Origin: Bacillus swezeyi
GTDB taxonomy: Bacteria; Bacillota; Bacilli; Bacillales; Bacillaceae
Length of the DNA: 62,238 nt
NCBI RefSeq assembly: GCF_001969815.1
Contig: NZ_MRBK01000029.1
Span: 1 to 62,238 of the forward strand
Reading direction: 5' to 3'
Shown piece after piece: positions 7,179 to 17,969 of this stretch. The number at the start of each line of letters is the position of its first letter. Within the stretch, counting starts at the first letter, position 1. The position numbers and the translations under genes are program-made. The notes under the pieces were generated by a model. That model had not been told where the DNA came from, searched no databases, and saw nothing but the letters and a program-made list of their open reading frames with translations.

Positions 7179-7793
7179 TCAGTCTTCATCATCTTCCGGC
7201 CTGTTGAACATTTGGCCGCCTGCCGGCTGCTGGCCGTATCCACCCATACCATAAGGGCTTCCCATTTGCGGCATCTGGCCGTATGGTACACCGCCCTGAT
7301 AGCCTCCCGGGAACTGGCCAGGTCCGCATCCGCAGTCATCCCCGCCTCCGTGCGACATATTTGGATCTCCTCCATGCCCGACATTAGGCGGTGCATATCC
7401 AGGCATTGGCTGATAAGGTGCATATGACGGCATATAGGCAGGTGCTGTCATTGGCTGTTGCTGATAGGGCTGTTGCTGATAAGGCTGTTGCTGATAGCCG
7501 TGATGGCCGGGATTGTCATGACTCATGTTGTCATCTCCGTCATATTCCGCCGGTGATACATATCCCGGCTGAGGCATGTAAGGCATTTGATGAGCAGGAT
7601 AAGGATACCATGGATAACATAAACCAGTGCCAGGCAATACCGGAGAAACTGGGATTAAGCAGCCCGGATGATACGGGTATGGATGGTGATAAGCAGGTGC
7701 AACATTCGGCATTCCGTGAAATTTCTTGTTTTCATCACCTGCTGCTCCTACATTAGGCGGCTGCGGAATATTTGGATAGTTAACATTTTCCAT
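7179..7793 (-). CDS. Predicted internal translation product of safA (C30-like form)
   Basis: Met156 of SafA is preceded by GAGGAGGAG six bases upstream of the ATG at 7793, a strong Shine-Dalgarno inside the coding frame. B. subtilis SafA is known to yield a short C-terminal form from an internal start near residue 164. The 204-aa product here would lack the LysM domain and keep the Pro/Tyr-rich half. This is inference from the site and the precedent. Confidence 0.6.
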   Translation of the reverse strand: MENVNYPNIPQPPNVGAAGDENKKFHGMPNVAPAYHHPYPYHPGCLIPVSPVLPGTGLCYPWYPYPAHQMPYMPQPGYVSPAEYDGDDNMSHDNPGHHGYQQQPYQQQPYQQQPMTAPAYMPSYAPYQPMPGYAPPNVGHGGDPNMSHGGGDDCGCGPGQFPGGYQGGVPYGQMPQMGSPYGMGGYGQQPAGGQMFNRPEDDED

Positions 7794-8258
7794 ATTACTC
7801 TCCTCCTCATTTGTCCATGGAAAATTCATGTTAGGGCCTTTCTTATGATGCTCATACGGTTTCGGAGGTACAAACGGCTGATGAAGCTGATTTACATTCT
7901 GATAAAGATTGGAAATGTCTCCCTCAGGCATACTTGACTGACCTGAATTAGGAACAGGCGGAACATAAGGAGTCGAAGGCTTTTCTTTCGGTTTGATATC
8001 TTCAACATCAAGCTTGCCTTTAGGCTTTTCTTTTGCAAATGGATGTTCCTGCTTTTTCGGAAATTCCTTCCGCATATTAACCTCTTCTTCTTTTTTTACC
8101 GGCACTCCCCCTGACGGCACTTTTATTTTCATTCCGGGCATGATCAAATCTGGATTACTCAGCTGCGAATTTAGTTTTTTCAGTTCTTGAAAGTCCACTT
8201 CATATCTTTCTGCAATTTTTTCAAGAGAGTCGCCCTTTTGGACAATATGAATTTTCAA
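7179..8258 (-). CDS. safA: Spore coat morphogenetic protein SafA (LysM)
   Basis: This 359-aa SafA organises the inner coat at the cortex-coat interface and is recruited by SpoVID. An N-terminal LysM domain (about residues 2-49, HIVQKGDSLEKIAERY to PGMKIKVPSG) is followed by a Lys/Glu/Pro linker. The C-terminal half is rich in Pro, Tyr, Gly and His, with three YQQQP repeats and a Gly/Gln-rich end. The start is TTG 8258, preceded by AGGAGGGG. An internal ATG (Met156, 7793) has its own strong ribosome binding site, matching the known short SafA-C30 product of B. subtilis. A sigma-E promoter lies upstream, so expression should be in the mother cell. Confidence 0.93.
   Translation of the reverse strand: MKIHIVQKGDSLEKIAERYEVDFQELKKLNSQLSNPDLIMPGMKIKVPSGGVPVKKEEEVNMRKEFPKKQEHPFAKEKPKGKLDVEDIKPKEKPSTPYVPPVPNSGQSSMPEGDISNLYQNVNQLHQPFVPPKPYEHHKKGPNMNFPWTNEEESNMENVNYPNIPQPPNVGAAGDENKKFHGMPNVAPAYHHPYPYHPGCLIPVSPVLPGTGLCYPWYPYPAHQMPYMPQPGYVSPAEYDGDDNMSHDNPGHHGYQQQPYQQQPYQQQPMTAPAYMPSYAPYQPMPGYAPPNVGHGGDPNMSHGGGDDCGCGPGQFPGGYQGGVPYGQMPQMGSPYGMGGYGQQPAGGQMFNRPEDDED
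7453..7498 (-). repeat. 15-bp tandem repeat in safA (YQQQP x3)
   Basis: Three near-identical 15-bp units encode consecutive YQQQP pentapeptides, a likely site of length variation between strains. Confidence 0.8.
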
Positions 8259-8322
8259 CGTTTTCCCCTCCTATGCAAAAACGTGAACGAACGCATTAGA
8301 ATAACAAATATGTTTCCTCACA

Positions 8323-8351
8323 AATGTATGCGCAGACAGGAGGGGTTATGA
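8323..8351 (-). promoter_or_regulatory. Sigma-E promoter of safA
   Basis: The -10 CATACATT (8323-8330) matches the sigma-E consensus at every position. The -35 TCATAAC (8345-8351) lies 14 bp upstream and matches 5 of 7. It fits the known sigma-E control of safA in B. subtilis. Confidence 0.75.
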
Positions 8352-8374
8352 TAAAAACTTGTTCTTTCAGAAAT

Positions 8375-9484
8375 TTAGCCGATGCTTAACATCCGGTTAA
8401 GAGCAGTGACAGCATCTTTTGTGATATCCTTTTCAACGTTAATCACGCCCGTCGGTTCGCCTTTATCTATTTGCTCCAATGACCATAATAAATGAGGAAG
8501 ATCGATTCTGTTCATCGTCAAACACGGGCACATGTCGGGATTGAGGGATTCAATCTGTTTATCAGGATGCTCATTAATGATTCTCTGGACAAGATTCATC
8601 TCTGTTCCAACCGCCCATTTGCTTCCAGGCTCCGCTTCATTGATGGTGTCGATAATTTTTTTGGTGGAGCCGCTGAAATCGCTGAGCATCACGACTTCGT
8701 GCGTACATTCAGGATGGACAATGACATTGATGTCAGGATCACGTTCTTTTACATTTTTGATATTAGCCACGGTGAATTTTTCATGAACCGAACAATGGCC
8801 CTTCCACAGAATGATTTTTACGTCTTGTATATCTCCGTCATACACCAGCTTTTCAGCAATAGGGTCCCATACTGCCATCCGGCTGAGCGGAATCCCTAAT
8901 TCATATGCCGTATTGCGCCCAAGATGCTGATCAGGAAGAAATAAAATTCGTTCTTTTTGCGTGAGCGCCCATGTTACAATGCGGCTTGCATTGGAGGAAG
9001 TGACGGATGCCCCGCCGTTTCTCCCTGTAAAAGCTTTAATCTCGGCCGTTGAATTGACATATGTTAACGGAATGATCGTATTGCCAAAGATTCGTGTCAG
9101 CTCATCCCAAGCCCGGTTTGTTTGCTGCATATTTGCCATGTCTGCCATCGAACAGCCGGCTCTCATATCAGGCAAAACGACGACCTGTTCTTCTGACGTG
9201 AGCATATCGGCTGTTTCTGCCATAAAATGCACACCGCAAAACGCGATATATTCTGCTTTTTTATTGCGCTGGGCCACTTGGGCAAGCTGCAGCGAATCCC
9301 CTGTAGCATCCGCAAATTGAATGACTTCGTCTTTTTGATAGTGGTGGCCGGGGATGAACAGCTTTTCCCCGTATTTCTTTTTGATCCGCAAAATTCTCTG
9401 CACCATTTCTTCATCAGTCAGTTCTTTATAATGATCTGGCATCATGCCCGCATTTGTATCGTTTATCAAGTTTAAAATAGACAT
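8375..9484 (-). CDS. nadA: Quinolinate synthase NadA
   Basis: NadA condenses iminoaspartate with dihydroxyacetone phosphate to quinolinate, the second step of de novo NAD synthesis, using a [4Fe-4S] cluster. The 369-aa length is usual for Bacillus. Cluster ligand candidates are Cys111 (RAGCSM), Cys231 (KGHCSVH) and Cys319 or Cys321 (DMCPCLT). The ATG at 9484 has GGAGAGGTGA upstream. It is the last gene of nadB-nadC-nadA, 3 bp after nadC. I see no convincing terminator between its stop and the safA promoter. Confidence 0.96.
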   Translation of the reverse strand: MSILNLINDTNAGMMPDHYKELTDEEMVQRILRIKKKYGEKLFIPGHHYQKDEVIQFADATGDSLQLAQVAQRNKKAEYIAFCGVHFMAETADMLTSEEQVVVLPDMRAGCSMADMANMQQTNRAWDELTRIFGNTIIPLTYVNSTAEIKAFTGRNGGASVTSSNASRIVTWALTQKERILFLPDQHLGRNTAYELGIPLSRMAVWDPIAEKLVYDGDIQDVKIILWKGHCSVHEKFTVANIKNVKERDPDINVIVHPECTHEVVMLSDFSGSTKKIIDTINEAEPGSKWAVGTEMNLVQRIINEHPDKQIESLNPDMCPCLTMNRIDLPHLLWSLEQIDKGEPTGVINVEKDITKDAVTALNRMLSIG

Positions 9485-9487
9485 CTG

Positions 9488-10345
9488 TCACCTCTCCAAT
9501 CCCGCTTCATTTTTCAGATCAACATTCATGCTGAAATCAAGGCTCTTCGCCGAATGTGTCAAATAGCCCAACGAAATACAGTCGACCCCTGTCCCCCTGT
9601 ATGCAGGGAGATTTTCAAATGAAATGCCTCCGGAAGCTTCTGTTATCATTCCGGCAGGCGTCATGTCCGCAAATGCTTTCACCGTTTCCGGAGGACAGTT
9701 GTCAAACATAATGATATCCGCCCCCGCTTCGATCGCATCCATTAGCTCTTTTTCAGACTCGATTTCCACTTCGATCATCACCATGTGTCCGCAAGCTGCC
9801 CGCGCTTTTTCAACCGCTTTTAAAATCGAACCGCAAGCAGCGATGTGATTGTCTTTAATCATGACGCCCCCGTCAAGTCCAAAGCGGTGATTTGTGCCTC
9901 CCCCCGTTTTGACCGCGTATTTTTCAAGCATACGGAGGCCGGGCGTGGTCTTTCTCGTGTCACAGATCGATATGCTCGGATCATTTAGCCTGATAACGGA
10001 TTGATTCGTTAATGTAGCAATACCCGACATTCGCTGTATAAGGTTGAGCACAACCCGTTCACCTGTCAGAAGGGAGGCGGCCGGACCTTTGAGATATGCG
10101 ATCACATCTCCTTTTTCAACCGGTTCACCATCTTTTTTTCTCAGATCAACGGCTATCGTTTCATTGATCAGCCGAAATCCTTCCTTGATCACCATCGCCC
10201 CTGCAAACAAGCCGTCTTCCTTCGCCGTAATAACAGCCTCGCATTGATGATCTTCATTAAAAACAGCCTGGGAAGTGAGATCTCCCCAGCCGATATCCTC
10301 TTTGAAAAATTCTTCGAGCATTTGCCTAAGCTTGAGCTTCTGCAT
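9488..10345 (-). CDS. nadC: Nicotinate-nucleotide pyrophosphorylase NadC
   Basis: NadC (quinolinate phosphoribosyltransferase, 285 aa) converts quinolinate and PRPP to nicotinate mononucleotide with loss of CO2, joining the de novo pathway to NAD salvage. It begins with the typical EDIGWGDLTS. Conserved family motifs are DTRKTTPGLR, KYAVKTGGGTNHRFGL and MIKDNHI, which bind the phosphates and quinolinate. Its start lies inside the 3' end of nadB (20-bp overlap), indicating translational coupling in nadBCA. Expression should be repressed by NadR with nicotinate as corepressor. Confidence 0.96.
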   Translation of the reverse strand: MQKLKLRQMLEEFFKEDIGWGDLTSQAVFNEDHQCEAVITAKEDGLFAGAMVIKEGFRLINETIAVDLRKKDGEPVEKGDVIAYLKGPAASLLTGERVVLNLIQRMSGIATLTNQSVIRLNDPSISICDTRKTTPGLRMLEKYAVKTGGGTNHRFGLDGGVMIKDNHIAACGSILKAVEKARAACGHMVMIEVEIESEKELMDAIEAGADIIMFDNCPPETVKAFADMTPAGMITEASGGISFENLPAYRGTGVDCISLGYLTHSAKSLDFSMNVDLKNEAGLER

Positions 10346-11900
10346 AGTTCACAATCCCTTCGTTTTCTCTCACCTTGATGCTGCCTTTTGAATGGATGAT
10401 TTGTTTTCCTTTCCAGTTTTCATCATCGATCGACGGATAATCTGAACGGAAATGTCCTCCTCTGCTTTCTGTTCGAAGCAAGGCAGAAGCTGTCATCAGC
10501 TTAGCAGTCTGCCACAGGTGAGCCAGATTCAGCTCCTCTTTTGTGATTTCTTTCACATTCAGTTTTTGAACAGGCATCTGTTCGAGCCAATTTTTCACCT
10601 TCAGCAGTTCATCCGCCGTACGTACAATGGAGACATGATCTGTCATCTTTTTCTGAATGGCTTTCATATTCACAAGCGGTACGTCAAATGTCATATCTTC
10701 CGGATCAGAGGCTTTTCCGCTGAGAAAGGCCGGTTTTTTTCGTTTTTGGATCCGTTCTGCCGCTCTTTTTCCAAAGACAAGACATTCTAAAAGAGAATTG
10801 CTTGCCAGCCGATTGGCTCCGTGGAAACCCGTACAAGCGGCTTCTCCGATAACAAAAAGGTTTGGTACAGACGTTTCTCCCCACTTGTTTACGGAAACTC
10901 CGCCCATTAAAAAATGCATCCCGGGTGATACGGGAAGCCGCCCGTCTTCAATTAGGACGCCTGCTTTTTCACAAAGCGAAGAGATCGTTGGAAAACGCAT
11001 CCTAAAATCCCGTATGTTCCTGATATCCAAAAATACGCGGGTTCCGGCAGCCAGCTTTTCATGAATCGCTCTTGAGACAATATCTCTGGGCGCCAAATCC
11101 TTCAAAGGATGGATCTCTTCCATCACCCGCCGGTCGTTTTCATCTATCAAAATGGCTCCTTCCCCGCGGACGGCCTCAGAGACAAGCCCATGTGCACGCC
11201 CGTTTTTCACGAGGAGTGTGGGATGAAATTGAACGAACTCCAAATCAGTCAGCTCCGCTCCCGCCCGATATGCGAGAGAAAGTCCGTCGCTTGTCACTGA
11301 GCGGTTATTTGTGTGCATTTGAAAAAGATTTCCGCACCCTCCTGCCGCCAAGACGATATAATCGGCTTTTCTGAGACTGACATTTCCCCGGCTGTCTTTC
11401 GTCCAGACGCCTGCACAGCGGTCATTTTCGATCCATAAGTCAACCGCGGTTTCGTGCTCCTTCAGCACGACATGAGAACCGAGCCGTCCGATTAAATGGC
11501 GAATCAGCATCCGTCCCGTCGCATCTCCGCCGGCATGCAAAATCCGGTTTACTGAATGTGCGCCTTCTTTTCCGAGGCGGAGTTTTCCATCTTCATCTGC
11601 ATCGAAAGGGAAATTTTGATCGATCAGCTCTTCAACAAGCCGATGCCCATCTTCAATGGCACCATTGACTGTTTCAATGTGATTGTGGCCGCAGCCGGCG
11701 TATAATGTGTCTTCTGCATGGGCAAAGGTTGAATCATGAGGCAGTTTAGACGAGGCAATACCGCCTTGAGCGAGCGTTGAATTGCTGTCATATACTGACT
11801 CTTTCGTCATCACCATCACTTCAAATGAGGGCGGCATGGCCGCAGCAAAAGACAGAGCAGCCGCACCTGCGCCGACAACAATGATCGTCTGACCAGACAT
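10326..11900 (-). CDS. nadB: L-aspartate oxidase NadB
   Basis: NadB (524 aa) is the FAD-dependent oxidase that makes iminoaspartate for NadA. The N-terminal dinucleotide-binding motif is VVGAGAAALSFAAA. The succinate-dehydrogenase-like flavoprotein signatures include the FAD region STLAQGGIA, HAGGDATGRM and the catalytic-domain FHPTLL and VRGEGAILID. The C-terminal helical domain ends with the usual ESRGGHFRSDYP. It is the first gene of nadB-nadC-nadA. The ATG at 11900 has AGGAGGAG upstream. Its promoter region is shared with the divergent nadS-nadR unit and carries a candidate NadR operator. Confidence 0.96.
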   Translation of the reverse strand: MSGQTIIVVGAGAAALSFAAAMPPSFEVMVMTKESVYDSNSTLAQGGIASSKLPHDSTFAHAEDTLYAGCGHNHIETVNGAIEDGHRLVEELIDQNFPFDADEDGKLRLGKEGAHSVNRILHAGGDATGRMLIRHLIGRLGSHVVLKEHETAVDLWIENDRCAGVWTKDSRGNVSLRKADYIVLAAGGCGNLFQMHTNNRSVTSDGLSLAYRAGAELTDLEFVQFHPTLLVKNGRAHGLVSEAVRGEGAILIDENDRRVMEEIHPLKDLAPRDIVSRAIHEKLAAGTRVFLDIRNIRDFRMRFPTISSLCEKAGVLIEDGRLPVSPGMHFLMGGVSVNKWGETSVPNLFVIGEAACTGFHGANRLASNSLLECLVFGKRAAERIQKRKKPAFLSGKASDPEDMTFDVPLVNMKAIQKKMTDHVSIVRTADELLKVKNWLEQMPVQKLNVKEITKEELNLAHLWQTAKLMTASALLRTESRGGHFRSDYPSIDDENWKGKQIIHSKGSIKVRENEGIVNYAEAQA

Positions 11901-11914
11901 GATGACTCCTCCTG

Positions 11915-11960
11915 TATATTTACATGTGTCTTGACACCTATATTTACATATAGATAAAAT
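11915..11960. promoter_or_regulatory. Divergent nadB/nadS control region with candidate NadR operator
   Basis: On the + strand TTGACA (11931-11936) and TAAAAT (11955-11960) are 18 bp apart and would serve nadS. Overlapping the -35 is a perfect 12-bp palindrome GTGTCTTGACAC (11926-11937), flanked by two direct copies of TATATTTACAT (11915-11925, 11939-11949) 24 bp apart. In B. subtilis NadR (YrxA) represses both units from this interval. Assigning the operator to these repeats is inference. Confidence 0.6.
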
Positions 11961-11998
11961 AAACTCAAGTATTTTTTATAAGAATGGAGATTAGAATT

Positions 11999-13177
11999 GT
12001 GATTTATCTTGATTATGCAGCGACAACACCGGCTTCCAAAGACGCTTTGAAGGCGTTTCAAAAACTCAGCACGGACATTTACGGCAATTCAAGCAGTCTG
12101 CATGATGCAGGGGGGAAAGCGGAGAGCATGTTGCGACACTGCCGTCAAAAGCTGGCAGAATTGATATCGGGTGAGCCTGAAGGGATTTATTTTACGAGCG
12201 GGGGCACAGAATCGAATTTTTTGGCGATCCATTCCATCTTAAATGGCCTCCCCTCTGATAAACGGCATTTTTTAATGACAGAAATGGAACATCAATCCAT
12301 TCATATTTTGAAGCGCCACCTTTCCATGGCTGGATTTGAAGTGAGCACGATGAAGCCCAATGCTTGCGGCATCATCACCGCCGAAATATTAGAACGGCAT
12401 CTCCGCCCTGATACTGGGCTTGTCTCCATTCAGCACGCGAATTCAGAAACGGGCGTCATTCAGCCTTTGGCGGAGATTTCCTCTTTTTTGCATGAACGCG
12501 GTGTGCTTCTTCACAGTGATGCCGTTCAGACGTTTGCCAAAATTCCTGTCAATGCTGCTCGGCTCGGAGTGGATGCTTTATCGGTTTCAAGCCATAAAGT
12601 ATACGGACCTAAAGGCACAGGTGCAGTCTATATTCGGCCAGGTGTGAATTGGAGACCTGTCTATCCCGGAACCTTGCATGAAAAGGGATTTAGAAGCGGC
12701 ACGGTCAATGTACCCGGCGTCGGCGCTTTTGTCACCGCTGCTGAATCGACGATCGGCCATATGGCTGCCGCTTATGAAAAGCACCAAATGCTGCGCAGCC
12801 ATTTCCTGCAGGGATTAAAAGAACGGAGACTTCCGATCTCACTGGCCGTTTCCGATGCGGCCGATTCACAGGTGCTTCCTCATATTTTAGGTTGTTTTTT
12901 TCATTGCTTTGAAGGACAATATGTTATGCTGGAATGTAATCGGCGCGGAATCTGCATATCAACGGGAAGCGCCTGTTCAGCCGGCTATCATGAGCCGTCA
13001 AACACCATGAATGCCCTTGGCATTCCAAGAGAGCAGGCGCTTCAATTCATACGGATTTCCTTCGGCTATGACACGACAAAGAACCATATTGATAAACTGT
13101 TGGATGTATTGACAGATATGAATCATGAGAAAGGGGACCAACGGATTGACAGACGGATTAAAACTGATGGGAGCTGA
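11999..13177 (+). CDS. nifS: Cysteine desulfurase NadS (NifS)
   Basis: This PLP-dependent cysteine desulfurase supplies sulfur for the NadA iron-sulfur cluster; it is the NAD-specific homologue known as NifS or NadS. I start it at GTG 11999 (MIYLDYAATTP, 392 aa), which matches B. subtilis and has GGAG nine bases upstream. A longer frame from 11984 has no such site. The PLP lysine is in SSHKVYGPKG (about Lys200) and the catalytic loop cysteine in STGSACSAG (about Cys326). It is divergent from nadB and overlaps the start of nadR by about 30 bp, so the two are co-expressed. Confidence 0.94.
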   Translation: MIYLDYAATTPASKDALKAFQKLSTDIYGNSSSLHDAGGKAESMLRHCRQKLAELISGEPEGIYFTSGGTESNFLAIHSILNGLPSDKRHFLMTEMEHQSIHILKRHLSMAGFEVSTMKPNACGIITAEILERHLRPDTGLVSIQHANSETGVIQPLAEISSFLHERGVLLHSDAVQTFAKIPVNAARLGVDALSVSSHKVYGPKGTGAVYIRPGVNWRPVYPGTLHEKGFRSGTVNVPGVGAFVTAAESTIGHMAAAYEKHQMLRSHFLQGLKERRLPISLAVSDAADSQVLPHILGCFFHCFEGQYVMLECNRRGICISTGSACSAGYHEPSNTMNALGIPREQALQFIRISFGYDTTKNHIDKLLDVLTDMNHEKGDQRIDRRIKTDGS

Positions 13178-13688
13178 GCGGCGCAAGCAGCTGCTTGCTT
13201 GGCTAAAAGAATCAGAGACCCCATTAACCGGAAGCGGGCTGGCAAAAAAAGCGTCCGTTTCACGGCAAGTGATCGTACAAGATATTTCTTTATTAAAGGC
13301 CAAAAATGAACCGATTATCGCAACAAGCCAAGGTTACATGTACTTGCGGTCTGCCGCCGGAGAAAAACAGCCGGTTCAACGAATCATAGCATGTGATCAT
13401 GAACCTGAAAAAACAGAAGAGGAACTAAACGTGATTGTCGATTTTGGTGTGACGGTGAAGGATGTTACGATTGAACATCCTGTCTACGGCGATTTAACGG
13501 CCTCCATTAGAGTGAGCACGAGAAAAGAGGTCTCCGATTTTGTCAAAAAAATCTCCTCTACGAATGCCGCTTACCTGTCCCAGCTGACAAACGGGATACA
13601 TCTGCATACACTGGAGGCAGATGATGAGAAAAAGATCGAACAGGCATGCGAGGCCCTCAAAAAAGCGGGCATTCTGATTTCTGAATAA
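13146..13688 (+). CDS. nadR: NAD biosynthesis repressor NadR (YrxA)
   Basis: This 180-aa repressor has an N-terminal HTH (about residues 10-60, LLAWLKESETPLTGSGLAKK and VSRQVIVQDISLLK) and a C-terminal 3H domain with conserved histidines (IEHPVYGDL, NGIHLHTLE) that binds nicotinate. Binding nicotinate increases repression of nadBCA and nadS-nadR. I use TTG 13146 as start (MTDGLKLMGAERR), with AAAGGGG nine bases upstream and agreement with the 180-aa B. subtilis protein. An in-frame ATG at 13125 lies inside nadS and lacks a good site. Transcription ends at the hairpin at 13701. Confidence 0.93.
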   Translation: MTDGLKLMGAERRKQLLAWLKESETPLTGSGLAKKASVSRQVIVQDISLLKAKNEPIIATSQGYMYLRSAAGEKQPVQRIIACDHEPEKTEEELNVIVDFGVTVKDVTIEHPVYGDLTASIRVSTRKEVSDFVKKISSTNAAYLSQLTNGIHLHTLEADDEKKIEQACEALKKAGILISE

Positions 13689-13694
13689 GAAATG

Positions 13695-13729
13695 AAAAAA
13701 AGGTCCTTTGCCATGATGGCGAAGGACCT
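13695..13729. terminator. Bidirectional terminator between nadR and pheA
   Basis: A strong stem pairs AGGTCCTT with AAGGACCT and continues through GCCA/TGGC. The - strand side has seven T residues (for pheA), while the + side is weaker (for nadR). Confidence 0.8.
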
Positions 13730-13737
13730 ATTCATTG

Positions 13738-14607
13738 TTATAAGCTATAAGCATTGTAAGCCCCGAGCATCTTCACTTTGCAGCCTAAAGCTTCAAGCTC
13801 GGCTATTGCACCCGGAATCAGGACATCATCTAAAGCCATTTCAATATCGATGATAAAAAAGTAATTTCCCAGACCGGTTTTAGTCGGACGGGATTCAATT
13901 TTGGAAAGATTCAAATTTCTCCAGGCGAAAGCTGATAACACTTGATGGAGCGCCCCTGATCTGTCTGAAGGAAGGGTCACCAAAAGCGTCGTTTTCGGCC
14001 TTGGCGTTAATACCGGATTGACTTGAACGGAAGCATGCCGATCCGGATGAAGCATAACAAATCTTGTATGATTATATTCGTAATCATGGATATCGCGTTT
14101 AACGATCTCTAATTGATAGGTTTCGGCAGCCATTTCATTGGCGATCACCGCAATATTCTGCTCCGGATGTTCACTCACATATTTTGCCGCCGCTCCCGTA
14201 GACGTTGCATATTCGAATGGAACAGAATGAAATTGGCTGTGTAAAAATTTATGGCACTGTGCAATCGCATGGGAATGGGAATAAACCTTTTGAATATCCG
14301 CCCATACTTCTTTTCTTGAAGGATGGACAAGCAGATGCTGGCGGATCGGAGCGGTGATTTCCCCGACAATATAAAGCGGCTGTTCATGAATTAAATAATC
14401 AATTGTCAAGTTCACTGATCCTTCGATTGCATTTTCCAGCGGCACGACAGCCAGATCGATTTCACCATTCATGGCTGCGTCCATACAGGCAGGTATTGTG
14501 CTAAATGCTTGCTGTTTGGCGCTTGTAAAACAAGAGCAAACAGCAAGATGTGTAAATGTTGCTTCAGGACCTAAATAACCAACTTTCATACTCATGATTG
14601 ATATCAT
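13738..14607 (-). CDS. pheA: Prephenate dehydratase PheA
   Basis: This monofunctional prephenate dehydratase converts prephenate to phenylpyruvate in phenylalanine synthesis. The catalytic domain carries GYLGPEATFTH, VVPLENAIEGSVN and STGAAAKYV. A C-terminal ACT domain (about residues 205-285) contains the Phe-binding GALHQVLSAF and ESRPTKTGLG motifs, implying feedback control. The frame gives 289 aa from 14607. B. subtilis PheA starts at the Met equivalent to residue 7 (14589), and the nearest Shine-Dalgarno, GGGAG, is badly spaced for every candidate, so the start is uncertain. It follows pheB by 9 bp and ends at a shared terminator. Confidence 0.94.
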   Translation of the reverse strand: MISIMSMKVGYLGPEATFTHLAVCSCFTSAKQQAFSTIPACMDAAMNGEIDLAVVPLENAIEGSVNLTIDYLIHEQPLYIVGEITAPIRQHLLVHPSRKEVWADIQKVYSHSHAIAQCHKFLHSQFHSVPFEYATSTGAAAKYVSEHPEQNIAVIANEMAAETYQLEIVKRDIHDYEYNHTRFVMLHPDRHASVQVNPVLTPRPKTTLLVTLPSDRSGALHQVLSAFAWRNLNLSKIESRPTKTGLGNYFFIIDIEMALDDVLIPGAIAELEALGCKVKMLGAYNAYSL

Positions 14608-14616
14608 TCTCTCCCT

Positions 14617-15060
14617 TTATGCGCCTGAACCTAGTATTTCGACCTTTTCTACGAATTCCAGCTTTCTCAATTTGTTCATCAGTAAATCAATATTGTCAGC
14701 CATTCCCCTCGTACTGACTGACAATGTGACATTCGCTCTTCCCTGAAGGGGAATGGTCTGGTGAATCGACAGCACATTGCAGCCTGATTCAGCTACAACC
14801 TGAAGCAGATGGGACAGCGTTCCTGAACGGTCTTCCAAATGAAAAAAAAGCGTGATGATCTGTTCTTTGACCATTGTATAAAAAGGAAATACCGCATCTC
14901 TGTACTTGTAAAAAGCGCTTCTGCTCAAATCAACCTTTTGGACGGCTTCAGCTACAGATTCTGCTTTCTTCCGTTCAATCAGCTTTTTGACCTCAAGTGT
15001 TTTCCGCATTGCCTCAGGCAGCACGTCTTCTCTGACAAGATAAAAGGTCTCCTCTTTCAC
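14617..15060 (-). CDS. pheB: ACT-domain protein PheB
   Basis: This 147-aa UPF0735-type protein has an N-terminal helical part resembling a small HTH ([10 protein letters not shown]...[11 protein letters not shown]) and a C-terminal ACT domain (about residues 68-144, [19 protein letters not shown]). B. subtilis pheB is named as a putative chorismate mutase homologue, but this sequence shows only the ACT fold. A role as a phenylalanine-sensing regulator is a reasonable guess. GTG at 15060 has AAAAGGAGAG upstream. It lies between obg and pheA as in B. subtilis. Confidence 0.88.
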   Translation of the reverse strand: MKEETFYLVREDVLPEAMRKTLEVKKLIERKKAESVAEAVQKVDLSRSAFYKYRDAVFPFYTMVKEQIITLFFHLEDRSGTLSHLLQVVAESGCNVLSIHQTIPLQGRANVTLSVSTRGMADNIDLLMNKLRKLEFVEKVEILGSGA

Positions 15061-15111
15061 TGACTTTTCTCTCCTTTTAAAAAAACCTGTTTCCTTTAAA
15101 ATAGATCGCTT

Positions 15112-15170
15112 GAAAGGAAAGACACTTCCTTTCCGTTAAAATTCGGAGAGCCTGCTTGGCAAACTCTCCG
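15112..15170 (-). terminator. Two hairpins in the obg-pheB gap
   Basis: On the - strand, after obg, CGGAGAG pairs with CTCTCCG (15144-15170) and is followed by TTTT. GGAAAG then pairs with CTTTCC (about 15114-15135). Either may attenuate read-through into pheBA. Confidence 0.45.
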
Positions 15171-15176
15171 ACACGA

Positions 15177-17068
<1,892 letters not shown>

Positions 17069-17127
17069 TTTGGCACTCCCAATCGTTTGTTCTCTCTTTT
17101 AGGAGTCTGATTCAGTGTGTACTTTGA

Positions 17128-17136
17128 ATTATAACA
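17128..17136 (-). promoter_or_regulatory. Extended -10 promoter of spo0B-obg
   Basis: On the - strand TGTTATAAT (TGn plus consensus TATAAT, 17128-17133) lies about 60 bp before spo0B. The -35 is weak. Confidence 0.55.
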
Positions 17137-17284
17137 GAGAAGGCAGTATAAATGAAACACGTTTATATACTTTAACGAAGCCGAATCAGAGCGGAATCCC
17201 GGGCTTTTGCACCCGCCGGGAAGGTGATTTCACGGTTCAAAAAGGAAATTCCAATCGTCTTGGACGGTGCAGCAAATATGTAAA

Positions 17285-17313
17285 AAAACTCCGGTCAGAA
17301 CGACCGGAGTTTT
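17285..17313 (-). terminator. Terminator of the rplU-prp-rpmA operon
   Basis: A 12-bp perfect stem (AAAACTCCGGTC / GACCGGAGTTTT) with a 5-nt loop and a T run lies just past the rpmA stop. Confidence 0.9.
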
Positions 17314-17321
17314 GTTTAAGG

Positions 17322-17615
<294 letters not shown>

Positions 17616-17957
17616 CTATATTTTGTTCGTCGTTACTTTTAAGTAACCTTTGTAATCCCGTTCAATGGTTTCAAGGGAAACGATCATGCCTTCAAGAAGC
17701 AGCTGAGCTTTTTCAAAAGCTTCCCGATCGGTTTCATCAGGGAATTTGAAGACTAAGAGCCCTCCGTCTTCCCCGAGATCAATGACCGGTTCAATGCCCG
17801 TCAGTTTAATGACCGCATTGACCGCTCCAAAGGCAACTGCCGATGCCCCTGCACAAACGAGATCCTGTCCATGTTCAGCAAAATTCGCATGCCCCGACAT
17901 TTCAAAGGACAAAATGTCTTTGTTCGATCGGGATCTTGTAATCGTTGCTTGAATCAT
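17616..17957 (-). CDS. prp: L27-processing cysteine protease Prp (YsxB)
   Basis: Prp (113 aa) is the cysteine protease that cuts the N-terminal extension from L27 in Firmicutes. The catalytic pair is visible: His23 in MSGHANFAEHG and Cys35 in DLVCAGASAVAFG. Its place between rplU and rpmA is conserved and fits this role. It begins 12 bp after rplU and ends 12 bp before rpmA, so all three are cotranscribed. Confidence 0.93.
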   Translation of the reverse strand: MIQATITRSRSNKDILSFEMSGHANFAEHGQDLVCAGASAVAFGAVNAVIKLTGIEPVIDLGEDGGLLVFKFPDETDREAFEKAQLLLEGMIVSLETIERDYKGYLKVTTNKI

Positions 17958-17969
17958 ATCTTACACGCC

